The notes under the pieces are model-generated. The model was not told the DNA's origin, searched no databases, and was given only the letters and a program-made list of their open reading frames with translations. The position numbers and the translations under genes were made by a program. From Brasenia schreberi (Eukaryota; Streptophyta; Magnoliopsida; Nymphaeales; Cabombaceae): a stretch of 64,000 bases of DNA. Positions 54,562 to 64,000 of this stretch are shown here, in pieces. The DNA is taken from NCBI GenBank assembly GCA_036023115.1, contig JAYKKT010000037.1, positions 372,001-436,000 of the forward strand, given 5' to 3'. Each line of letters opens with the position of its first letter. Position 1 is the first letter of the stretch.

Positions 54562-57451
54562 TGTAGACAACGAAAAATTTTCACTTGCGGGTTCTTAGGC
54601 CTGAAGTGAACCTTTTCGCAATCTACTTCGCTTTATGGGCGTGCCAGCTAGTTTACTTTAACTAGCAAAGTATGTTTTGAAAACAATCTGACTTTTGAAA
54701 GGCGATTGTAGGCAAGCGGGATTTTTACGTCGCAGACCTTCTTGCACCGATGCGCAAGGGTCAGTCTGTACGCTTAGAGACTTCGTTTTGAAACAAGTTT
54801 AACTCAAAATATATTTTGAATGAAGAAGTGTTTTAAAACCTTTTGAAAACCATGCATTTGGGCGATTTTGACTTTGTAAGGGTTGGACAACCCTAAGTCT
54901 TGCACGATTTGATTCGGGTTTGTACGATTCTCAGATTTTAGATCACGTGGATTTGCACGTGCCTAAGTCTTTCTCTTTATCCCTTTATGGGCCACCTAGG
55001 TGTGTGTTATGAACACTCCACTACATGGGGCGAATTTGAGCGGGAGTACGGGGCTTGCTTCGATGCAATATGCGTCCTACCTCGTGGTATGGCGTAGATG
55101 CAATGCAAACTCACGCTACTCCAAAGGGAAAACCCAAAATTAAAAGACAATGCCGAAGGGAAATTGCCGAAGGGAAATGACTTGTAAAGTAAATAGCCGA
55201 AGGGAAATGACTTGTAAAGTAAATAGCGGAAGGGGAAATATGGCTATATCTTAAGAGCGGAAAGGCTCAATTGTGTAAGTGTGTGTCGTGTATATATTGA
55301 AAGACAACGCACACGACTTGAACCTTAAAACCCGAATCTTAAAGACGTAGCCAAAAGAAATACTTTATATAGAGTATATGTAGGGGCCCTTACTTGGGTC
55401 TTGTAAATAAGAGCGAAGGCTCAATGTGTGTGCGTGCTTGAATTGAAAGACTTACACACACGACATGAAATGAAACCCAAATATAAATTGCAGTATGCCT
55501 TGACTAAGGTCTTGGGAGTAAGAGCGAAAGCTCAATGTGTGTGAGTGTAGAATTGAAGTACTACGCACACGACATAAATGAAACCCAAATATAACTGCAA
55601 TAAGGCCTTTACTAAGGTCTTGGGAGTAAGAGCGAAGGCTCAATGTGTGTGCGTGTGGAAAATGGAAAGACAACACACACGACTTAATTAAAAACCCCCT
55701 TGACTTAAAATATATAAATATAACTATATATTAAGGGCTGGTTAGGCCCGTGTGTGTGCAAAAAGTGTATGACTAAGAGCGGAAAGGCTCAAGTGCACAT
55801 GTGTGTGGGTGTGTCAAACCACGTTATTACAATCGGGGGGAGACGAAGCTCCTTTACTACAACCCCGTATCAAAATTTAATTGAATATAAAGCAAGTTAA
55901 TGTAATAGACCAAGTTTAGACACTTACAAATAGCTGGTCCATGTTCAACTTGCTTGCACGTGGGCTCACGGTTCACCTTGGGCAGCCAAGAGGGGGTTAT
56001 CCTAGGGGGCTTTGAGAGAGGTTCTATGAGGCACGGTTAGGGTCTTAGGGGAACTAAGGTTCGGCCAAGACGGGGGCTGTGTAAGGTCTGTCCTAGGGTC
56101 TGTCCTAGGGTACAGGTCACGGCCAGGGTGCAGGTTAGGTCAGCAGGGGGGTGATCAAATCAGTAGGGAGGTGGTCGGGTGGCTGGCGCGGCTGTTGGGC
56201 GCCTGGCGCAGCAGACGGGCGCCTGGCGCGGCTGCAGTGACGCGGGGCGCGCTGTGGCGCAGGACGCGCTGCGGCGCGGGGCGTGCAGGCAGGCGAGGGG
56301 GCGTGCGGCAGGCAGCAGGGCGCGGTGTGCTGCGGGGAGCGCTGTGGCGCGTGGCGCGGCAGGCAACAGGGGGGGCGCGCGGCAGGAAGCAGGGCGCGCG
56401 GCAGCAGAAGGGGCGCGCGGCAGGCGCTGGTTGCTCACGGCCGACCGGGGTGAAGTTTTTGGGGTTTGTTAGGGATGGTTTGAGGCGGTTGGGGTTAGGT
56501 TAGGTCTAGTTAGGGTTCAGTTTGGGTTAGGTAGGTTCAAACCTAGGCTAGGTCGGGGGTTAGGTTTACCTCTTGGAGCTGGTCCTTCATGGCTTGAGCC
56601 CACGTCTCCACGGTTGCAGCCACTTGGTCCAGCCCACCTTGGTTGCAGCCCCTTGGTCTAGACCCACTTAGCCCACAAGGCTTGAACCCACCTCACCCAA
56701 TGAGCCCACATGGCTAGGTCTATCACTCCCTCTCTCTCCTCCCAAATATTTGCATGAACCCTTTACATGGACCCCCTCACCTCTATTTATAGAGATTTGA
56801 GGTGGGTCTTGGATTTGGGTTTGGGTTTGGGGTTTGGATCCATACCCAAATCCAAACACTATTTGGATCTGGATATTGGATCTCGGATATTTTGAGATCT
56901 GTATCCGATCCAAACCCAATATTTTTATGGATACGGATCTGGATATTTTAATCCAGATCCGATCCAATCCAAACACTATTTGGATCCAATCCAAATCCAA
57001 ACACTATTTGGATCGACCCAAACACTATTTGGATTGGCCCAAATCCAAACACTATTCATTACATGGATTTGGATCTGGATATATATGGTCCAGATCCAAA
57101 TCAAAATTTCTTCGGACAGTCCTTCTTGGCTTCTTGAGGCGAACGATCTGTGCGGGCACTGGCTTCATCAGCGCTCCGTCTGGTGCTGGGTTTTCCCCAA
57201 CTTTGTCGTTCGGACTCCGTTTCGCCGTTCTGGACTCCGTTGAGCTTTTCATCAAATGGGCTCTGCTTTCTTTTGTTTTTTTATCAGGGAGTGGCTTCTG
57301 AAGCTCTGGGCTTGAATCCTCTTCGGGCCTAGGGTCTTCTTTTGCCTTCTGTACCTGTTTTCACATTTCAAAACAGGTCGTCGTTTTGGCTCAAACGAGC
57401 TTTTTGGTGTTTTGAGAGTTTTTGAAAAATAGAAGATTTGGGGTGTTTACA
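54562..57451 (-). repeat. 3' LTR of element G
   Basis: 2890 bp, TGTAGACAACG... to ...GGGGTGTTTACA on +. It contains GAGC...GCTC repeats (55250-55670), the TACGGGG module (about 55824-55872), a donor GT at 55927 and a weaker one at 56569, a CpG-dense block (56171-56450), and GGATTT/ATCCAAA periodic sequence (56810-57090). Confidence 0.9.
56171..56450. repeat. CpG-dense GGCGCGCGGCAG minisatellite in LTR G
   Basis: Irregular units built on GGCGCG and GCGGCAGGCAGCAGGG with very many CpG sites, unlike the CpG-poor surroundings. Open frames on both strands give low-complexity Ala/Arg/Gly peptides and are rejected as genes. F carries a related reverse-oriented block at 61310-61440; the other LTR of G lacks it. 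Confidence 0.75.
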
Positions 57452-59037
57452 GATGCCCCTCTTTGGCATTATCCAAATGTATTTGGATAATGGCAAAGAA
57501 GAAACACCCCGTTCTCTCAAATTTTCTCGAGAATACACCATTTATTTTGCAAAAAACCCTGTTTTCTTTTTCCACAAGTGGGGATTTTCAGTAAAAGGGG
57601 CTTTTCCTAGCTATTTCCCTATATGTATGATCATGCACGAATGACTCTTTGAATGCATGCATGAGAAAAATTTTGTTTTTGGTTTTTGAGCCCGAAGAGA
57701 GCCTTTTGAGGCTGGTTGCTCCGAGCAGGTTTTTACCCATGTCTTTTTGACATTCGTGGGTTTTTCGAAAATTTCTTTTTGAAAAGGAACTCCTTTTAAC
57801 TTGTATCGAAAAGGACTTCCATTTTTCATACTTCCCTTCATTCGGGTTTCAATACCTGCTACTCAGTAGAGGTTTTTGGGTAGGAAAACTTGGAAAACAT
57901 TTCAAAGTTCCATTTCCTACAAAACAGAGTCGAGTTCTCAAACAAAATGAAATCCAAATAAGCCGATTTTATTCGTACTTTAGGATTTTCGCAAATTTGA
58001 ATCTTTTTCCTCGGGGATAAGCCATAGGGATATGGGAAAGAGATACCACGGTCCCTTCTGAAGCGTCCCGTGGTTTTAGGCAAAGAATCGGAAAATCGCT
58101 CTTTGGAGCTCTGGCTTTTTGTTTCTTTTTCATAGAGGGTCTCCCTTTGGGAGTATTTTTTCATTAATCCCTCTTTTCTTTAAAGGAGAGCAGCTCTTTG
58201 GAGGAGTTTTTGTATTCCCTGTTTATGAAGGGAAGACCTCTTTGGGAGGAGTGTTTTTATATCTCCTTTTTCTTTTGAAACGAGAAGACCTCTTTCGGAG
58301 GAGTTTTTGTATTCCCTGTTTATGAAGGGAAGACCACTTTCGGAGGAGTTTTTGCATTCTCGTTTTTTTGTTTTTCTTTTGAAAACAGCCAATTTTCCTT
58401 TTCGGAGAGAAAGTAGGATGGGGGAGGGCTTATCCCTTTGGTTACTCGATTCAAACGAGATCGTCCTATTTCTTAATAGCATCTGCTATTCGAAAATATT
58501 TTGATATTTTGAACAAGGCTTAATCTTGTAAGCCAGGGTTCTTTGAAATATAGCCAATTCATTTTTGGAAGACTCTACTTTTCGAAAAGTATAGATTCCT
58601 CCATTCGGGGTTATACAATCTACTTCGATCCTTCTTTCAAGAAGTTTCAAAGGAGTTCGATTTTTCAAAATCTTTTTGAAAAAGAATTCAGCATAAACCC
58701 TTTTGAATATTCGGGCATTTTCGGGGTTTTGCTAATTTCTATCCACAATATCAACAAATTTCTAATTTTTGTTGCCCTTTCGAAGACATGGGGACATTTC
58801 TACTCGAGTTTGCCACCCTTTTGGGCTTTCTTCGGGGTGATATGATGCATGCTATGCACTCCATGTGATTTAAAATGGAAATACATGTTTTACCGAACCA
58901 CTCACTCCACCACACCCGGTTGCTCCCCTCTTGCCATCCGCCACCGCCTCTTCATCCGGTTAGATACCCACACCCCTCCACTCCACTTCTTCTCTACTCC
59001 CCCTCCACTCTCAGCCACCTGCTCCACCACCATCTTA
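57452..59037 (-). other. Element G 3' untranslated region and an LTR scrap
   Basis: Polypurine tract (reverse of 57452-57466) and near-perfect hairpin 57461-57498, then 3' untranslated sequence like A's with CTCCC-TTT-GGGAG at 58141-58153 and a tandem repeat at 58199-58360. From about 58905 to 59037 a C-rich + strand scrap resembles the LTR region around the first donor site (CATCCGGTTAGATACCC). No gene. Confidence 0.65.
58199..58360. repeat. About 48-bp tandem repeat with hairpin and T run
   Basis: Three to four units of GGAGGAGTTTTTGTATTCCC-type sequence, each joined by a GACCTCTTTCGGAGG-like small hairpin. The first and third units are nearly identical; the middle one diverged. Derived from the hairpin region seen once in A, B and E. 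Confidence 0.7.
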
Positions 59038-59471
59038 TGCAACGATGAACACATGAAATGTATCTCACAAATCACGAAGGAGATGCATTCACTTATCCAT
59101 GGAAAGTGTCTAGGGGCTGTGTTTAAAAATGCCCCTAGCTTGATGGGAATTTCGCATGGCCATATGGTGGAGGGCCATGGTTTTTCAAAGGGATTTTGGA
59201 TGGACAATGGTATGTTCATGTCCATGCACTTCCATGGTTTTTCTAACATGATCATGATACTTTTTGCTCAAGGATGGGAAACATAACCAGCCCTAAGTGA
59301 TCGTCATGGCCATCAGGTTTTAGTTTTGACATGGTCTCCATATTTCATCGTGAGATTCATGTTCTTTATCCTAACACAATCAAGGTTTTTATATAAACCA
59401 GAAGTTGAAGAAAATCTTTCTTTTCAAAGCCATGAAAGGTTTTTGTGAAATGTGTAACCCTTTTTCAAGAT
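59038..59471 (-). pseudogene. Integrase remnant in element G
   Basis: The - strand shows a worn version of the integrase core start: a CxxxNIPLSIQNPFEKPWPSTIW stretch aligns with the CQVHGHAIHIPSS...SPWPFTMW region of A and E. At DNA level 59150-59280 matches A's 20580-20720 with many changes. No catalytic motif is intact. Confidence 0.65.
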
Positions 59472-61274
59472 TGTAGACCTGAAGTGAACCTTTCACTTGC
59501 GGGTTCTTAGGCCTGAAGTGAACCTTTTCGCAATCTACTTCGCTTTATGGGCGTGCCAGCTAGTTTACTTTAACTAGCAAAGTATGTTTTGAAAACAATC
59601 TGACTTTTGAAAGGCGATTGTAGGCAAGCGGGATTTTTACGTCGCAGACCTTCTTGCACCGATGCGCAAGGGTTAGTCTGTACGCTTAGAGACTTCGTTT
59701 TGAAACAAGTTTAACTCAAAATATATTTTGAATGAAGAAGTGTTTTAAAACCTTTTGAAAACCATGCATTTGGGCGATTTTGACTTTGTAAGGGTTGGAC
59801 AACCCTAAGTCTTGCACGATTTGATTCGGGTTTGTACGATTCTCAGATTTTAGATCACGTGGATTTGCACGTGCCTAAGTCTTTCTCTTTATCCCTTTAT
59901 GGGCCACCTAGGTGTGTGTTATGAACACTCCACTACATGGGGCGAATTTGAGCGGGAGTACGGGGCTTGCTTCGATGCAATATGCGTCCTACCTCGTGGT
60001 ATGGCGTAGATGCAATGCAAACTCACGCTACTCCAAAGGGAAAACCCAAAATTAAAAGACAATGCCGAAGGGAAATTGCCGAAGGGAAATGACTTGTAAA
60101 GTAAATAGCCGAAGGGAAATGACTTGTAAAGTAAATAGCGGAAGGGGAAATATGGCTATATCTTAAGAGCGGAAAGGCTCAATTGTGTAAGTGTGTGTCG
60201 TGTATATATTGAAAGACAACGCACACGACTTGAACCTTAAAACCCGAATCTTAAAGACGTTAGGGATGGTTATACTTTATATAGAGTTAGGGTTAGGTTA
60301 GGTTAGGTCTAGTTAGGGTTCAGTTAGGGTTAGGTTGGTTCAGTTAGGGTTAGGTAGGTTCAAACCTAGGCTAGGTCGGGGGTTAGGTTTACCTCTTGGA
60401 GCCGGTCCTTCATGGCTTGAGCCCACGTCTCCATGGTTGCAGCCTCTTGGTCCAGCCCACCTTGGTTGCAGCCACTTGGTCTAGACCCACTTAGCCCACA
60501 TGGCTTGAACCCACCTCACCCAATGAGCCCACATGGCTAGGTCTATCACTCCCTCTCTCTCCTCCCAAATATTTGCATGAACCCTTTACATGGACCCCCT
60601 CACCTCTATTTATAGAGATTTGAGGTGGGTCTTGGATTTGGGTTTGGGTTTGGGGTTTGGATCCATACCCAAATCCAAACACTATTTGGATCTGGATATT
60701 GGATCTCGGATATTTTGAGATCTGTATCCGATCCAAACCCAATATTTTTATGGATACGGATCTGGATATTTTAATCCAGATCCGATCCAATCCAAACACT
60801 ATTCGGATCCAATCCAAATCCAAACACTATTTGGATCGACCCAAACACTATTTGGATTGGCCCAAATCCAAACACTATTCATTACATGGATTTGGATCTG
60901 GATATATATGGTCCAGATCCAAATCAAAATTTCTTCGGACAGTCCTTCTTGGCTTCTTGAGGCGAACGATCTGTGCGGGCACTGGCTTCATCAGCGCTCC
61001 GTCTGGTGCTGGGTTTTCCCCAACTTTGTCGTTCGGACTCCGTTTCGCCGTTTTGGACTCCGTTGAGCTTTTCATCAAATGGGCTCTGCTTTCTTTTGTT
61101 TTTTTATCAGGGAGTGGCTTCTGAAGCTCTGGGCTTGAATCCTCTTCGGGCCTAGGGTCTTCTTTTGCCTTCTGTACCTGTTTTCACATTTCAAAACAGG
61201 TCGTCGTTTTGGCTCAAACGAGCTTTTTGGTGTTTTGAGAGTTTTTGAAAAATAGAAGATTTGGGGTGTTTACA
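59472..61274 (-). repeat. 5' LTR of element G, internally deleted
   Basis: 1803 bp. 59497-60258 matches 54587-55348 and 60305-61274 matches 56510-57451 almost exactly; about 1.1 kb between them is gone. The joint at 60258-60310 is a mixture of short pieces from both sides (see findings). Confidence 0.85.
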
Positions 61275-63092
61275 CTTAAAACCTTACCCCATATTAGTGC
61301 CTTCACTGCATGCCCCGTGCGCCAGTCGCCCTACCTGCGCGCCCCGCCTACGTCCCGCGCCCTGTTGTGGTGCCCCTGCTGCGTGCGCCGACTTGCTACG
61401 CGCCCTACACCCCGGCCGCCTGCACTACGACCTGCTGCCCCCTCCAGCCGACCCATCTTAGGGCCAACCACACCTTAGGGCCACTTAGGACCAGCCCCAC
61501 ACTAGGTAGTGACTAACCCTAGCTAAGCCACCCTTCGTTGCCGTGACCCCCCTCTTGGCCGAACCTAGGTCCTCCCAAGTCCCAAGCCCACGAGCCTTCC
61601 TTAAGCCCACTCTGCTACCTAAGGTGGACACAAGCCCAAGTGTGAGCAAGGAGAAGAAAGCCGAATCACTTGTAAGTGTTTAAAATTCGGTATTTACATT
61701 ACTCCTTTCATACTTAATTCAATTTTGATACGAGGTTGTAGTAATGGAGTGTTGTCTCTCCCCGAGATGTAATATTGGTGCTTGACACATGAGACACATA
61801 TGCTTGAGCCTTAGCTCTTATCTCGTACACAAGACACACACGTGCACTTGAGCCTTAGCTCTTATCTCATACACAAGACATCCACGTACACTTGAGCTTT
61901 AGCTCTTAATCGTACACAATTTGCACACACCCACATTGAGCTTTCGCTCTTACTCCAATGACTCTAGTAAGAGCCGTGTACGCTGCAATTTCATTCAGGT
62001 TGTTACTTTCAGCTATGTGCGTTGTCATTTCAATTCCACACTTGCACACAAAGGGCACCCGAGCACTTGTTCAACACTCTCATGCACATTTTGGCCTTGG
62101 CAACCCCTAAGATATAGAGTATTTATATACTTTCAGCTACGTGAGTTTTATGTTCAGCTGTGTATGTCTTTACATTTCGGGTGGTTCAATTTCAGTTGTG
62201 TGTTGTCTTTCAATTTATACACAACACACATGAACACGTTGAGTCTTACCGCTCATATATATATCTCTATATTTTCCTTTCGGCAAAGTTCAATTCAAGT
62301 CGTGTGTGTGAATTGTCTTTTAATGTATATACAACACACACGAACACGTTGAGCCTTACTGCTCATATATATACTTATATTTCATTTTCGGCAAGTTCAA
62401 TTCAAGTTGTGTGAGTTTGTCATTTCAGTTCTACACTCACACACGCGTGCATTGAGCCTTTCCGCTCTTAATATAAGTATATCTCCCTTCCATAATTTAC
62501 ATTCAAGTTGTGTGAGTTGCTTTTAAGGTTTGGGTATTTCCCCTTCAGCTGCGTGAGTTGCACTTACGTTTCGGGTATTTACTTTGAGTTGGGTGTGTGA
62601 GTTGCTTTCAATTCGAGCCTAGCTCACATCATACCGAACCCGCAAGAGTTCGTGCATCCTTGCATCTTGCGCATTTTCAAAGAGGAAACCCCGCACTACA
62701 CTCAAACTTCGCTAAATCTAGGCCACTTGAAGCACACACATCCGGCCTAATTAGCTTAAAAACTCAAAGACTTGGATACGGATAACCCCATAAATAAAAC
62801 CTGCAACTTAGGCAAACAATCCTCATACTCGCTTTTCTTTTCAAAAGATAAGGTTTGTTTAAAAGATCGAAGTTTTCTAAGCACTGGAACTGACCCTTGA
62901 GTACCGGTTCAAGAAGGTTTCAAGCGAAAAGATCCCGCTTGTCCACGATTGCCTTTTAAAGTCTGATATATTTTAAAATCTTCGCTAGTTTGAGAAAGCT
63001 AGTTGGCATGCCCATAAAGGGACGTAAACTAGCTGGAACTGAACTCGTTTCTGATCTTGTAAACCAGGAGCAAGAAATTTTCATGTCTTACA
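61275..63092 (+). mobile_element. Element F, 3' part of the 5' LTR
   Basis: Starts at the right edge of G and ends TTTTCATGTCTTACA at 63092. It holds a GC-rich block (61310-61440), the donor TTGTAAGTG (GT at 61672), a diverged TACGAGG...CTCTCCCCG module (61728-61775) and many GAGC...GCTC or GAGCCTTAGCTC repeats (61800-62470). U3 and the promoter are missing or lie elsewhere. Confidence 0.85.
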
Positions 63093-63096
63093 GAAT

Positions 63097-63114
63097 TGGC
63101 ACGCTCGGTGGGAC
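63097..63114 (+). promoter_or_regulatory. Primer-binding site of element F
   Basis: TGGCACGCTCGGTGGGAC, one base different from A and E, 4 nt after the LTR end. Confidence 0.82.
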
Positions 63115-63241
63115 TCGAGTCTCGAGTCTTAAGAAAATCGATCAAAAACAAACAAACCTCTTGAAAATTTTTCAAGAAAAGTATTTAATTCTTTGCCTTT
63201 TGCATTTCATAGCTGGTTTTTCAAAACAAAGCATCGGGGTC

Positions 63242-64000
63242 ATGTCGAGTTCAGACTCCAATGAAGTGTCCAGCCATGTCTCGTGCACATCAAGTTCTCA
63301 CGCCAAAAACATTTCAAAAACAAAGTTCAAAAATAGGAGAGAAGAGATAGACAACTTGCAAAAAGACTTCGAGGCAAAAATCGCTGCTCTTAGCCAAGAG
63401 GCGAAGGCAGCTGAGTCCTGTTCATCTCATGGCGAAGCAGCAAAGGCTAAGAAGAGATTCAACAAGTCTAGAAAGCTCAAGGAAACCTCCACTGTGGAGG
63501 GACATGAGTCCTTCAGGATTGTAAAGCCCTACAGCAGTTGTTAAAAGGGCAAAATAAAGAAAAGAGAACATATGCCCTGTCTTTGGATTACGAAACAAAT
63601 AGTGACGATGAGATATTGATCTTCCATCGGTACGATGGCATGGGGGATCCTATATCCCACCTGCAACTCTTTTCTCGTCGAGCCCACAAAAAGAAGAAGG
63701 ACTCGATGAAGTGGATATATTGGTTTCCCCTTTCCCTCAAAGGAACTGCTTCAAAATGGCTCGCTTCTTACGATTTGAGTCAATTCGCAACTTTTGAAGA
63801 GTTAGCGAACTACTTTATGCAAAGATTTTCGCATAACGTAGAAGTTACGCCAACTTTAAATACTTTGAGGGATACCAAGCAGGCTACGAACAAGGATGTA
63901 CATGCATTCATCGTTTGATGGAGGTCCCTCTTGGGGCAAGTGAGAGAGCCGATATCAGAAGGATGCACAGTAATGCTCATCCTTGATAATTTTAAACCTG
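63242..64000 (+). pseudogene. gag: Element F gag, 5' part, broken, runs off the window
   Basis: ATG at 63242 (MSSSDSNEVSSH), charged helix EEIDNLQKDFEAKIAALSQEAK, then a frameshift by deletion near 63520. The capsid-type domain resumes at 63538 with FHRYDGMGDPISHLQLFSRRAHKKKK and WLASYDLSQFATFEELANYF. TGA at 63916 replaces the CGA/AGA Arg codon of relatives; the frame continues similar to A up to 64000. Four residues before the MDYET block are missing in frame. A pyrimidine-TAG acceptor ends at 63212. Confidence 0.92.

Larger units (their letters stand above)
54562..61274 (-). mobile_element. Decayed - strand element G with two LTRs
   Basis: Two closely matching LTRs in the same orientation (54562-57451 and 59472-61274) enclose 2.0 kb of remnants, with a polypurine tract next to the left LTR. 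Flanks are CTTAG (54557-54561) and CTTAA (61275-61279), a possible duplication with one mismatch. No primer-binding site is seen beside the right LTR. The alternative is two separately rearranged LTRs of one subfamily. Confidence 0.7.

Noticed and set aside
56171..56503. Ala/Arg/Gly-rich frames in several phases of LTR G
   Set aside because: Low-complexity product of the CpG-rich minisatellite, open on both strands at once.
59472..61274. H as a separate solo LTR
   Set aside because: No duplication around it, and its sequence pairs closely with 54562-57451; CTTAG/CTTAA around the pair favours one element, though this remains uncertain.

Overview
The window is plant nuclear DNA made almost entirely of nested LTR retrotransposons. 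I see no host gene, tRNA, rRNA or CRISPR array. All recognisable coding sequence belongs to one Ty3/gypsy lineage. Its Gag has a C-x2-H-x4-H-x4-C zinc motif. Its pol order is RT (YVDD), a degenerate gypsy RNase H, a second archaeal-type RNase H, then an HHCC/DDE integrase without a chromodomain. That order is the Tat/Ogre-type signature of plants. LTRs are long (about 3.0-3.5 kb), mostly start TGTAAACA and end TCTACA or TTACA, and make 5-bp target duplications. The species cannot be named from sequence alone; a large-genome seed plant fits.

Layout (letters are mine). N, LTR, 1-2619. P, oldest host element, + strand, pol pieces 2620-3367 and 13409-15055. K, solo LTR in P, 3368-13403, itself split by solo LTRs J (4521-7969, -) and L (8219-11735, +). 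B, - strand LTR in P's integrase, 15056-30597, split by A. A, complete young element, - strand, 15133-29991, target duplication CCGTG. B's 3' untranslated region runs to 31540 and is fused to C (31541-33197, LTR plus gag start), which is fused head-to-head to D (33198-38994, - strand pol). D is split by solo LTR M (35187-38151). E, near-complete + strand element, 38995-53331, with a truncated 3' LTR. I, LTR fragment, 53332-54457. G, decayed - strand element, 54562-61274. F, + strand LTR and gag start, 61275 to the window edge.

How it works: the LTR promoter (TATA box) drives a genomic RNA. Reverse transcription starts at a primer-binding site 5 nt (A, E) or 4 nt (F) inside the 5' LTR and plus-strand synthesis at AAAGAGGGGC before the 3' LTR. 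Gag-pro and pol lie in one frame in E, separated by a single TAA. Comparing copies suggests features beyond the textbook plan: a leader intron (conserved GTAAGT donor in 12 LTRs, pyrimidine-TAG acceptor just before gag ATG in four elements), a covarying hairpin that runs into the polypurine tract, hairpin arrays inside the LTRs, an Asp-Gly-Gly protease motif, and two independent insertions within 1 bp of the same RT codons.
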